A stretch of 46,400 nucleotides of DNA from Bacteroidales bacterium (GCA_017417315.1 JAFPZK010000076.1:1-46400); one strand, 5' to 3'. Shown: positions 1 through 6,715, numbered from the stretch's first letter. The notes: generated from the sequence alone by a model not told the origin. A program made the numbers and translations.

Positions 1-28
1 CTGAAATTATTTCTCTATTTTTGTCCAT
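1..28 (-). CDS. Possible start of a gene running off the left edge
   Basis: An ATG on the minus strand at 26-28 opens nine codons (MDKNREIIS) without a stop before the window ends. It lies 84 nt downstream of the short restriction-subunit gene. If real, it could be a second subunit or the remainder of that enzyme, but too little is visible to recognise a family. Confidence 0.25.
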
Positions 29-105
29 GGCTAAAGTGTTTTATGTTTTTATTTGACAATTTAAATATAATGATAATCAAGCAATTATCAAAACATTTTA
101 GCCAT
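27..105. repeat. Inverted repeat with inner hairpin behind the restriction gene
   Basis: The 16-nt arms at 27-42 and 90-105 match at 15 of 16 positions (ATGGCTAAArTGTTTT on each strand). Between them, 71-77 and 84-90 form a perfect 7-bp stem around a 6-nt loop. This lies just after the stop codon at 113 and before the possible start at 28, so it may be a terminator-like structure, an operator for the next gene, or the scar of an insertion. There is no T-tract typical of an intrinsic terminator. Confidence 0.55.
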
Positions 106-112
106 TTTTTTG

Positions 113-739
113 TTAAATTTTTACTTGCGAAACTTGAGTTAAATAATTATCAACATCGCCATCATCCGAAAACAAAGCAACCATAAATTGATTGTACGAC
201 ATTCGATGTCCTTTTGCATGCAATGTAATCATTGTGTCCATTACAAACTCGAAGAAATTAAAATCATTTAATACACGTCGATATGGTGATTTTCGCCAAA
301 AGCGCATACTTTGCACTGCAAACGCCTCTGACAAAGTTATTTTGTAATTAACAAGCGATTTTGCAACGGCTGACAATTTTAGAGGTTGTTTATATTGAGC
401 ATAAATAAATCCAAATTCTGACAATGTTTTCAAATAACGTGTAAAGGCGGCTTGATAGCCAGTTGGATAGCCCCATTCGTTATTATGACTACAATTTTTT
501 GGAATCCATTTGACCAAAAAATCTTTAGACAAAGGAACATTAGATAAAGACTCAGCAGTAACTACATCATCAAGAAATAATTGCGCATATACATCAAGAA
601 TACCTTCGTCATCCAACACTTTGCCTTCAAATTTTGCAAATGTGCGCAAAATTCCTTCATAACGTTCGGGATTGCGTACAGCAACTTCAAGCGACATTTG
701 CTTGTAATACCTTTTACCATGTCTAACATTATTTCCCAT
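113..739 (-). CDS. Short, probably truncated restriction endonuclease subunit (AlwI-like?)
   Basis: The product has 208 residues and starts 3 nt after the upstream methylase stop, so it is translated from the same operon. The position after two D12 adenine methylases and the text of the protein (basic KRYYKQMSLE start, NPERYEGIL, then a central QSMRFWRKSPYRRVLND segment) recall the N-terminal recognition half of AlwI/BstNBI-type IIS endonucleases. That is recognition from memory and moderate at best. Family members usually exceed 450 residues, and no PD-(D/E)xK cleavage motif is visible here. The stop is in frame, and the remaining 112 bases show no continuation in another frame. It is either a truncated remnant or one subunit of a split enzyme whose partner lies beyond the window. 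Confidence 0.5.
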   Translation of the reverse strand: MGNNVRHGKRYYKQMSLEVAVRNPERYEGILRTFAKFEGKVLDDEGILDVYAQLFLDDVVTAESLSNVPLSKDFLVKWIPKNCSHNNEWGYPTGYQAAFTRYLKTLSEFGFIYAQYKQPLKLSAVAKSLVNYKITLSEAFAVQSMRFWRKSPYRRVLNDFNFFEFVMDTMITLHAKGHRMSYNQFMVALFSDDGDVDNYLTQVSQVKI

Positions 740-742
740 AAT

Positions 743-1648
743 CTAATAATTTGTTACTAAAACCTCATTGAAAACTTTATTGGAATTATCGTGGTAACTT
801 ATATAATTGCTCTTTATAGGATATGAGTTATAACTCCGTGACCAATCAAGAAACAATTGATTAACCTTGCCTTTGTAATGCGTTACATTTGAAATAGCAA
901 ACCGTATATCATTGCTATTCAATTTATTAAGAAGTGATAATAAACGACATTCGGTTTCTTCATTCCAATATTTGTTATACTCACTGAATGTGATAAGGTA
1001 TGGTGGGTCAAGATATACAAGGTCGTCAGGTAGAAACTCTATCTGATTTATAAAAGATTCAAAATCAAGGTTATACCATTGAATTTTTTTCCTTGTAACT
1101 ATGTGAAAATAATTATCCAATGCATTGATTGTGTTAGGGTTCAAATCAACATTCCCTACAGGGATATTGAAATTTCCCGACTTGTTGAACCTTATCATTC
1201 TGTTGAAGCCATAAATCAACAATATATATAGAGTAAACACATTTCTATCCACCGAATGATTATAATCTGAACGCAGTTTTTCATATCCTAACTTGTTAAA
1301 CTTCGCATAGAAAGTCTTCACAAATTCTTTTTTGAGATTGTCAGGTACGATGTCTTTTTTGTAAGAACAAGATAATCCATATTGTTCGATAATCGTGTCA
1401 ACTTTTTGATAAAACGCTTCCTTGTTGGAAGCATTATCGCAAAGCATTTTATGAATATCAATAATATTTGAGTCAAGGTCATTGAGCAAAAACCCCTTAG
1501 CCTCAACATTCATAAATACCGACCCTCCTCCGACAAACGGCTCTACAAGCCTATTGATGTTATCGGGTAAATAATACTTTATATCATTGATTATTTTATA
1601 CTTATCACCCACATAAAATAAGGGCGACCGCACAACATTATTTTTCAT
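743..1648 (-). CDS. D12-class DNA N6-adenine methyltransferase, second in operon
   Basis: This 301-residue enzyme transfers a methyl group from S-adenosylmethionine to adenine N6. The SAM-binding motif I is seen near residues 36-45 (VEPFVGGGSVF) and the catalytic motif IV near residue 215 (YLDPPY), the order and spacing of the Dam/D12 family. It begins inside the last codons of the preceding methylase (11-nt overlap) and ends 3 nt before the putative restriction gene, so the three genes are one transcription unit. Two adenine methylases next to one endonuclease is the usual design for an asymmetric type IIS site, where each strand needs its own methylase. The target sequence cannot be read from the protein. 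Both motifs are intact, so it is probably active. Confidence 0.9.
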   Translation of the reverse strand: MKNNVVRSPLFYVGDKYKIINDIKYYLPDNINRLVEPFVGGGSVFMNVEAKGFLLNDLDSNIIDIHKMLCDNASNKEAFYQKVDTIIEQYGLSCSYKKDIVPDNLKKEFVKTFYAKFNKLGYEKLRSDYNHSVDRNVFTLYILLIYGFNRMIRFNKSGNFNIPVGNVDLNPNTINALDNYFHIVTRKKIQWYNLDFESFINQIEFLPDDLVYLDPPYLITFSEYNKYWNEETECRLLSLLNKLNSNDIRFAISNVTHYKGKVNQLFLDWSRSYNSYPIKSNYISYHDNSNKVFNEVLVTNY

Positions 1649-2660
1649 TTATTTTAGTGATAAAAAGGAGTTCTTTGTGATTATTAAAGTCGGTTTTACC
1701 AGCATTAAAAAACTGATGCGAATGTTCAAACATTTTTGTATGACCACGTTTCGACAGTATTTCGTTAATTTGTTCAAGAGAAATCTTGTTCCTCGACGAA
1801 CTACTTTTGGAATGGTATGTGTTATTGTATGAAACGGCTATAAATTTTGTGTTTAGATTCATCACCAAATCTTCAAAAGCCTTTGCCGCTCTCGAAGAAC
1901 AATACTCACTCATATTCTCTTCCGCAGGTTTCATCGCTAAACCGCTAAGAATAGGCTTGTCCCATTTCACCAGATTCTCGTACAAATGATAGAATCGGCT
2001 GTACTGTCTTGAATTGTATGGAGGATCAACATAGAAAATGTCTGCCGCGATAGTTCTAACCAATTTATTAGCGTCTTCTCTATATATTTCAACCTTATCC
2101 AATGACTGATAATTAATCATTTTCATCGTCAACACGTGTGGTTTTATTTCTTTTTTGATGTAAGCCTCATAATGCCCCAACGTGTTAGCAATTTTGTCAA
2201 TATTGTATATTAATGAAGAGATGAGTACGTCGTATTCTTTTTCAGTAAAAATATTTTTATCATCTTCAATACGGTCTCTGATGTAGCCGATTTTTTTTGC
2301 GGTTTGATAATCAAAGAATTTATCACCGTAATTCACTGAAAAATAATTGTCATCTAATTGGGTTGGTTCTATCTGATTGAGTGCTTCTATATAATCAGAT
2401 ATTTTTTTTCTATCAACTTCACCTTTTCCATAAAACGCTTTGTATATGATGTTGTTTGAATACAAAAAATCGTTGATAATTACCCTATCGTATTTACCAA
2501 TGGCGAAATCAGACATAATTGCTGTACCAGCAAAAATGTCGCAAAAACTACGAATGTTGTTAGTTTCGGATTCTATTACTTGCATAATCCACTCAGCAAG
2601 TTTGGCTTTACAACCTATATAACGCCTCTTGCCGATGGAAAGAGTTTGACTAATGTCCAT
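1638..2660 (-). CDS. D12-class DNA N6-adenine methyltransferase, first in operon
   Basis: This is a 340-residue adenine methylase. Motif I is FCDIFAGTAIMSDF near residue 40 and motif IV is FYVDPPYNSRQYSRFYH near residue 208; the DPPYNxRQY form is typical of MboII/FokI-like D12 methylases. It differs clearly from the neighbouring methylase, so the pair is not a recent duplication. The start at 2660 is forced: the codon directly before it is TAG, and the next in-frame ATG falls inside the fold. The start codon touches the outer arm of the 2661-2813 hairpin, so no normal ribosome-binding region is available upstream; translation may depend on how that leader folds. Confidence 0.88.
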   Translation of the reverse strand: MDISQTLSIGKRRYIGCKAKLAEWIMQVIESETNNIRSFCDIFAGTAIMSDFAIGKYDRVIINDFLYSNNIIYKAFYGKGEVDRKKISDYIEALNQIEPTQLDDNYFSVNYGDKFFDYQTAKKIGYIRDRIEDDKNIFTEKEYDVLISSLIYNIDKIANTLGHYEAYIKKEIKPHVLTMKMINYQSLDKVEIYREDANKLVRTIAADIFYVDPPYNSRQYSRFYHLYENLVKWDKPILSGLAMKPAEENMSEYCSSRAAKAFEDLVMNLNTKFIAVSYNNTYHSKSSSSRNKISLEQINEILSKRGHTKMFEHSHQFFNAGKTDFNNHKELLFITKINEK

Positions 2661-2867
2661 CTACGCTTTTTTTTGTGGCGTTTGGCTTATCCATTGACGG
2701 CAAAACGGGCAACAATTCAGGGCACAAAAAAACGCAGACTCAACATTATCCACGTCTTAGGCCCTGAGAATCGCCCGTTAATACAGATAAGTCAAGCCCA
2801 CGCAAAAGCGTAGGCATTTACCGACTTATTCGTGTATTAACATTTTAAATTTCTCAGGTTTAAGACG
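2661..2867. repeat. Nested palindromic element with two mutually exclusive long stems
   Basis: Stem AB pairs 2661-2670 with 2804-2813, 2675-2678 with 2798-2801 and 2680-2691 with 2786-2797, about 26 pairs. Inside it 2706-2710/2773-2777, 2718-2723/2761-2766 and 2736-2739/2754-2757 also pair. Stem BC pairs 2753-2759 with 2861-2867, 2763-2770 with 2851-2858, 2777-2784 with 2834-2841 and 2787-2793 with 2823-2829, about 30 pairs. It is capped by a small hairpin (2796-2798 and 2800-2803 with 2808-2811 and 2813-2815, loop AAAA). The B segment (2753-2813) serves both, so only one stem can form. It is non-coding, and directly upstream of the methylase operon on the minus strand. It may be a MITE-like mobile repeat, a structured leader RNA, or both. 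Confidence 0.6.
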
Positions 2868-3071
2868 TTACCGAATAAATAGCAAACGCTAAGTTATTAT
2901 TTTATATGTTATTTAATTATTTTGCAGCGTTTTCCGCCGCTTTTTTATCATGTTTTTCTAATTTTGTTAAACGCCGTAAATTTAACGGAAGATTTTTTAT
3001 TTGTCAAATTTTTTGTATATTTTTTTTGAAAAAAATTATATTATATTGAAAATAAAAGATTTAACACTATA
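2868..3071. other. AT-rich intergenic stretch between divergent units
   Basis: No gene is seen. A 6-bp imperfect hairpin (2924-2929 with 2935-2940, one mismatch) followed by six T at 2941-2946 could terminate plus-strand transcription. On the minus strand, TAACTTAG (complement of 2889-2896) is one base off the -7 consensus and is a weak candidate promoter for the methylase operon; if it is used, the whole nested element would be in the leader. Confidence 0.35.
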
Positions 3072-3072
3072 T

Positions 3073-3112
3073 CTACAAAACATAACATTTTTTGTTGCAT
3101 TTTGTAAAGATA
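3073..3112. promoter_or_regulatory. Operator-like palindrome upstream of the AbiEi-like gene
   Basis: An imperfect inverted repeat (3072-3087 against 3093-3108, 12 of 16 paired). The 40-bp block is identical at 34 of 40 positions to 3718-3757. It ends 5 bp before the -7 box, so it covers the -33 region, where a bound protein would repress. Confidence 0.65.
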
Positions 3113-3117
3113 AATAC

Positions 3118-3125
3118 TATCTTTG
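3118..3125 (+). promoter_or_regulatory. Bacteroidota -7 box (TATCTTTG)
   Basis: Matches TAnnTTTG exactly and lies 19 bp before the ATG at 3145. It rules out the in-frame upstream starts around 3001. Confidence 0.75.
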
Positions 3126-3144
3126 CAAAAAAAAAAAACTGCAA

Positions 3145-3708
3145 ATGCAAACGGTTAAATTTTTGGAAAAAACATTGTCTGATGCCTCTAAAAAAGGAAC
3201 GTATGTTTTCGGATTGGAAACTCTCGGAGTAATTTTTCCTGATTTCAATGACGAAAATTTACGTGTGATAGCCTCCCGCGCCGTAAAAAATGGGGTGCTT
3301 ATTCGCATTTGTAACGGTGTTTTCCTTTTTGCAAAATCTATTGGAATAGACTATTCATCAATACTTTATCGCACGGCAAGATATTTACGGCAAAACAATT
3401 TCAATTATCTCAGTCTTGAAAGTGTATTGTCGGAAGAAAGTATAATTTCGCAGCAGATGTTTGCATGGATTACCGTTATGACAACGGGACGGTCGGGTAT
3501 AATTGATTGCGGTAAGTTCGGTCATATCGAATTTATTCACACCGCAAAAACAATCGAAAAACTCTCGCCGGAGGTTCATTACGACAAAAGCATAAATATG
3601 TTCAGAGCGACCCCAAAACTCGCACTTTCAGATATGCGCCGTTGCCGCCGCAGTACTCTCGACCTCGTAGACTTAGATGAATACAATAGATATTATGAAA
3701 ACGTTTAA
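3145..3708 (+). CDS. AbiEi-family antitoxin-like transcriptional regulator, no toxin beside it
   Basis: The product has 187 residues from the ATG just after the -7 box. The N-terminal 60 residues read as a winged helix of the AbiEi type (LSDASKKGTYVFGLETL, then a basic IASRAVKNGVLIRICNGVF wing). The rest resembles the AbiEi C-terminal domain (YLSLESVLSEESIISQQ and later IEFIHTAKT). In type IV AbiE systems the antitoxin represses its own promoter by binding inverted repeats, and the nucleotidyltransferase toxin AbiEii follows directly. Here no AbiEii follows; the next gene is a carbonic anhydrase. A matching palindrome stands before this gene and again before the next. I infer a stand-alone regulator derived from an AbiE system, controlling itself and its neighbour. 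Confidence 0.7.
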   Translation: MQTVKFLEKTLSDASKKGTYVFGLETLGVIFPDFNDENLRVIASRAVKNGVLIRICNGVFLFAKSIGIDYSSILYRTARYLRQNNFNYLSLESVLSEESIISQQMFAWITVMTTGRSGIIDCGKFGHIEFIHTAKTIEKLSPEVHYDKSINMFRATPKLALSDMRRCRRSTLDLVDLDEYNRYYENV

Positions 3709-3717
3709 AAAATATCT

Positions 3718-3757
3718 CTACAAAATATAACAGTTATTGTTACGTTTTGTAGAGATA
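3718..3757. promoter_or_regulatory. Second copy of the operator, before the carbonic anhydrase gene
   Basis: A nearly perfect inverted repeat with 19-nt arms at 3714-3732 and 3738-3756 (17 of 19 paired) around a 5-bp centre. 34 of 40 positions match the block at 3073-3112. It starts just after the regulator's stop and ends 17 bp before the next -7 box. It could double as a terminator, but no T-run follows directly. Confidence 0.65.
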
Positions 3758-3774
3758 ATATTAAAATTTTTTTC

Positions 3775-3782
3775 TAATTTTG
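3775..3782 (+). promoter_or_regulatory. -7 box (TAATTTTG) of the carbonic anhydrase gene
   Basis: Exact TAnnTTTG, 27 bp before the ATG at 3810. The gene therefore has its own promoter although it follows the regulator closely. Confidence 0.7.
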
Positions 3783-3809
3783 CAGTTAATCACGAAAAAA
3801 TAAAACATT

Positions 3810-4352
3810 ATGATAGACTCAATCATTGCTTTTAACAGGGAGTTTGTGGCAAAAAAAGGCTACGAAAAATTTGTAACGTCAAAATATCCCGATAAAAAAC
3901 TTGCCGTTCTTTCGTGTATGGACACACGTTTGACGGAACTTTTGCCCGCCGCCCTCGGTCTTAAAAACGGCGATGCTAAAATCATCAAAAATGCCGGCGG
4001 ACTTGTGATTTCACCTTTCGACAGTGCCATGAGAAGTCTTCTCGTGGCAGTTTATGAACTCGGTGTCAATGAAATTATGGTGGTGGCGCATAGTCATTGC
4101 GGGGCTTGCCACATGAGTTTCAAGGAGTTTGAAGCGCACATGGTAGAGCGCGGAATCAAACCCGAAGTTTTTGAAATGATTTCGCGCTGCGGTATCGACC
4201 TTGACCATTGGCTCGAAGGTTTTCACGATACCGAAGAATCTGTCCGCAAAACCGTCGATACCGTTAAAAATCACCCTCTAATGGCAAAAGACGTGATTGT
4301 AAGAGGGTTCATAATCGACAGCATGACGGGCGAGTTGGAAGAAGTTTTTTAA
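3810..4352 (+). CDS. Beta-class carbonic anhydrase
   Basis: A 180-residue beta-carbonic anhydrase, interconverting carbon dioxide and bicarbonate in the cytoplasm. The zinc ligands and catalytic pair are visible: Cys36, Asp38 and Arg40 in SCMDTR, and His94 and Cys97 in AHSHCGACH. It is the short beta form (about 180 residues) found in Gram-positives and Bacteroidota rather than the 220-residue Can type. The motif has HSHCGAC where most enzymes have HTDCGM, a variation seen within the family. The promoter carries the same operator as the AbiEi-like gene upstream, which suggests joint control. No transporter or carboxylase lies beside it to fix a pathway. Confidence 0.92.
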   Translation: MIDSIIAFNREFVAKKGYEKFVTSKYPDKKLAVLSCMDTRLTELLPAALGLKNGDAKIIKNAGGLVISPFDSAMRSLLVAVYELGVNEIMVVAHSHCGACHMSFKEFEAHMVERGIKPEVFEMISRCGIDLDHWLEGFHDTEESVRKTVDTVKNHPLMAKDVIVRGFIIDSMTGELEEVF

Positions 4353-4391
4353 AAAAACACGTTAAAACCTCAAAAACGTGAAGTTGAAATT

Positions 4392-4475
4392 ATGAAACGC
4401 AAGATTTACAATAAGTTACGAGAGTGGTTGATACAACAAAAATTTCACTGCGATTTCGCTAAAAATAATATATGA
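4392..4475 (+). pseudogene. Possible remnant of a DUF4143-type ATPase N-terminus
   Basis: A 27-codon reading frame begins MKRKIYNKLREW, which resembles the usual opening of AAA/DUF4143 ATPases in this phylum, but the Walker A region that should follow is missing and the frame stops. No promoter is seen. The resemblance covers about a dozen residues and may be chance. Confidence 0.25.
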
Positions 4476-4484
4476 CACCGGTGC

Positions 4485-4518
4485 TGTAAATTCGGTAGTC
4501 CAAACTACCGAATTTACA
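4485..4518. repeat. Perfect 15-bp palindromic hairpin, intergenic copy
   Basis: Arms 4485-4499 and 4504-4518 pair perfectly around the loop CCAA. The core AATTCGGTAGT...ACTACCGAATT recurs inside the nuclease gene at 4914-4939 with loop TCAA. It stands 66 bp before the nuclease gene's -7 box. Confidence 0.75.
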
Positions 4519-4583
4519 AAGTGTTGATTATTAATATTTTACAAATAAATCAAAATATTGTTTTATTTTTTGCAAATAATGTA

Positions 4584-4591
4584 TACCTTTA
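4584..4591 (+). promoter_or_regulatory. -7-like box (TACCTTTA) of the YhcG-type gene
   Basis: One base off TAnnTTTG, 26 bp before the ATG at 4617. It supports 4617 over the in-frame upstream start at 4521. Confidence 0.5.
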
Positions 4592-4616
4592 CACGCTAAA
4601 CATTGAAATTAATATT

Positions 4617-5594
4617 ATGGACGAAAACACCAAAATTTCCGCAGAGTTTATCACTGCGGCTAACGTCATCAAAACTGCCATACTTAAAAGTCAAGCACGT
4701 GCTGTTCAAATGGTTAATCACGAGCAATTGTCTTTATATTATGGAATTGGACGTTATGTGTCGGAACATTCGCGAAACGGCTTTTGGGGTACGGGTGCAA
4801 TATCACATATTAGCCGTATCCTCAAAGCGGAACTTCCCGGTTTGAAAGGGTTTTCGGAAGAAAATATCAAATTGATGCGGCGTTTTTACGAAGCATGGAA
4901 AGATATTGAAATAAATTCGGTAGTTCAAACTACCGAATTACAATTATCTGATACTGAGCCTAATACTATTCGTCAATTACATCTTACAAATGACGATGAG
5001 TTTCCTATTACAGCATTTCTAAACATTTCTTTCACACATCATATTGCCATAATCAGATATGCCAAAACATACGAGGAACGCAAATATTATGTTCAGATGG
5101 CGTATCAAAACCGCCTGAAAAGCGACGATTTGGAGTCAATGGTGAAATCCAACGTTTATCAGAATCGGGAATCTCTGCCCAATAATTTCTTTAAAACAAT
5201 TCCTGACAAGGCGTTGGCAATGAAAACTTTGCAGATGTTTAAGGATTCATATATTTTGGATTATATCAATGTGGAGGATATTGACGTGTCGGATCCGATG
5301 GACATTGACGAAAAAGTTATAGAAAGCAAAATTGTGATGAACATCAAGAATTTCATATTGACATTCGGCAAGTCGTTCACATACAAAGGACATCAGGTTC
5401 ATTATGATAAATTTGGACATGACCATTGGATAGATTTGTTGTTTTTCAACCGCGAGTTGAAAGCTCTTGTTGTGGTGGAACTCAAAAAAGGACAATTTAA
5501 ACCCTCGTATTTGGGGCAACTTGCCGCATACCTCCGCATTCTTGACGACGACGAAAAACTTCCCAGTGAAAATCTTAACTCTAAATATTTTTAA
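4617..5594 (+). CDS. YhcG-type PDDEXK nuclease (DUF1016), C-terminus missing
   Basis: The product has 325 residues. Residues 15-95 match the DUF1016 N-terminal domain (LYYGIGRYVSEH, later GFSEENIKLMRRFYEAW). Residues 140-325 are the nuclease domain, with the PD-(D/E)xK core visible as GHDHWIDLLFF followed by LVVVELKKG. Family members normally continue about 40 residues beyond the GQL.Y helix with an I.LC segment; here the frame ends at SENLNSKYF, so the domain's last strands are lost. Residues 100-109 (SVVQTTEL) are encoded by a palindromic repeat also found at 4485-4518. The family is linked to plasmid and phage recombination or defence. Activity is uncertain because of the truncation. Confidence 0.75.
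   Translation: MDENTKISAEFITAANVIKTAILKSQARAVQMVNHEQLSLYYGIGRYVSEHSRNGFWGTGAISHISRILKAELPGLKGFSEENIKLMRRFYEAWKDIEINSVVQTTELQLSDTEPNTIRQLHLTNDDEFPITAFLNISFTHHIAIIRYAKTYEERKYYVQMAYQNRLKSDDLESMVKSNVYQNRESLPNNFFKTIPDKALAMKTLQMFKDSYILDYINVEDIDVSDPMDIDEKVIESKIVMNIKNFILTFGKSFTYKGHQVHYDKFGHDHWIDLLFFNRELKALVVVELKKGQFKPSYLGQLAAYLRILDDDEKLPSENLNSKYF
4914..4939. repeat. Palindromic hairpin inside the YhcG-type coding region
   Basis: Arms 4914-4924 and 4929-4939 pair perfectly (11 bp, loop TCAA) and repeat the core of the intergenic hairpin at 4485-4518. The copy keeps the reading frame and falls in the linker between the two domains. Confidence 0.75.
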
Positions 5595-5614
5595 TACAAA
5601 TTATATATAAAAAA

Positions 5615-6232
5615 ATGAACAAATTTTTATCCCTTGCAACCTGCGCCCTTCTTGCATTGGGCGTTAGCAGTTGCTGCAACAAAAACGGTTGCGAAAACAC
5701 CAATCAAACCGCATCCGGTGCATCGTGCCTCGAAGTAATCAAAAACCGCACGAGTATTCGTCAGTACACAGACCAACCCGTTGAAAAAGAGAAGATTGAC
5801 AACCTTCTCCGTGCCGGTCTTGCTGCTCCATCGGCAATGAACAAACAGCCGTGGAAACTTGTTGCTCTCACCAACAAGGCGAAAATCAAGGAACTCGGCG
5901 ACTCCACAAGCAAGCCGCCAATCACCAAATCAACGCTCACGATTATCGTCTGCGGCGATATGACTAAGACTTCGGGCAACGCTGACGACCTTTGGTGGAC
6001 GGAAGACTGTGGTGCGGTAACGGAGAACATACTTTTAGCAGCCACGGCGCAAGGTCTCGGTGCAGTATGGTGCGGCACATGGCCTGACCCCAACCGTTTC
6101 AACAAGGTTCGCGAAGTACTCGGACTTCCCGGCAACCTCGTTCCGTACTCTATGATTGCAATCGGCTACCCGGCTGAAAACCCCGCTCCAAAAGACAAAT
6201 ACACCGAGGACAACATCATCAGAATAGAATAA
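5615..6232 (+). CDS. Exported nitroreductase-family lipoprotein
   Basis: A 205-residue protein with a lipoprotein signal (hydrophobic stretch, then lipobox VSSC with Cys20) joined to a nitroreductase domain. The FMN phosphate motif NRTSIRQY starts at about residue 44, LLRAGLAAPSAMNKQPW follows, and the GLGAVWCGTWP segment lies at about residue 150; all are standard for the fold. Nitroreductases are usually cytoplasmic FMN enzymes using NAD(P)H, so a lipid-anchored form must obtain flavin and electrons in the envelope. Forms with a signal peptide are known in Bacteroidota. It begins 20 bp after the truncated nuclease, without a clear promoter of its own, and ends at a strong terminator. Confidence 0.85.
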   Translation: MNKFLSLATCALLALGVSSCCNKNGCENTNQTASGASCLEVIKNRTSIRQYTDQPVEKEKIDNLLRAGLAAPSAMNKQPWKLVALTNKAKIKELGDSTSKPPITKSTLTIIVCGDMTKTSGNADDLWWTEDCGAVTENILLAATAQGLGAVWCGTWPDPNRFNKVREVLGLPGNLVPYSMIAIGYPAENPAPKDKYTEDNIIRIE

Positions 6233-6265
6233 AAAAATTGCGGATTCCATTCCGCAATTTTTTTT
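6233..6265. terminator. Bidirectional intrinsic terminator
   Basis: Perfect 12-bp stem (6233-6244 with 6251-6262) with A-run before and T-run after. It separates the nitroreductase gene from the minus-strand gene ending at 6275. Confidence 0.85.
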
Positions 6266-6274
6266 ACATATTTA

Positions 6275-6715
6275 TCAATTGCTTTTGTTTTCGTCGTCAA
6301 ATTCCAAATCGAATCGACTTGCGTGAGTATGGCTGTCGTATGTTCCTCCATCGGGAAAGTCAATTGTCATCCAAGTGTCGGTATAATCCAAAAAAGCATC
6401 TTGCTTTGCGCGTTCTATAACTTCTTCGTAAGATGCTTTTGAACCATAAATTACACCACGTTCTCCGGTTGAAACAATCCTTACCTTGTCGCCCTCTTCA
6501 AAAGGATTTGGAAGCGGAACAAAAGCATTTTCAAAACGCGACGAAATTTCTTTGAGATGCTCAACTCTCTCCTCATAATGACCGCAATTATTAAAGATAA
6601 GAGTAGCGATATGAAAATCCGAAAAATTCCAATCAGTTTCTTTAATACATTTTCTCATCGCCTCAGAAAACGGCAACGACATAAATATTTCTTGTATTTT
6701 GGGGTTATGATTCAT
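6275..6715 (-). CDS. Unknown 146-residue protein with SH3-like C-terminal part
   Basis: The family is not recognised. From the ATG at 6715, which lies after an exact -7 box, the product has an N-terminal helical half (IQEIFMSLPFSEAMRKCIKE, then HYEERVEHLKEISSRF). A beta-rich half follows: GDKVRIVSTGERGVIYG reads like an SH3/KOW-type barrel, followed by an acidic C-terminus (FDLEFDDEN). There is no signal peptide or membrane segment, so it is probably cytoplasmic. It is convergent with the nitroreductase gene. An in-frame upstream start at 6802 is rejected because it precedes the promoter. Confidence 0.6.
   Translation of the reverse strand: MNHNPKIQEIFMSLPFSEAMRKCIKETDWNFSDFHIATLIFNNCGHYEERVEHLKEISSRFENAFVPLPNPFEEGDKVRIVSTGERGVIYGSKASYEEVIERAKQDAFLDYTDTWMTIDFPDGGTYDSHTHASRFDLEFDDENKSN

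Noticed and set aside
2580..2813. A 77-codon plus-strand reading frame
   Set aside because: It overlaps the start of the methylase gene and the long palindromic element; no promoter or family resemblance, and the palindrome explains the sequence.
3001..3144. N-terminal extension of the AbiEi-like protein
   Set aside because: The extra 48 residues lie upstream of the -7 box at 3118 and would be read from the operator; the start at 3145 fits.
3714..3756. Plain terminator of the AbiEi-like gene
   Set aside because: The arms recur upstream of the gene at 3073-3112 and no T-run follows directly; an operator explains both copies better, though a second role in termination is possible.
5761..6135. 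A 124-codon minus-strand frame
   Set aside because: Opposite to the nitroreductase with intact motifs; no promoter or start signal of its own.
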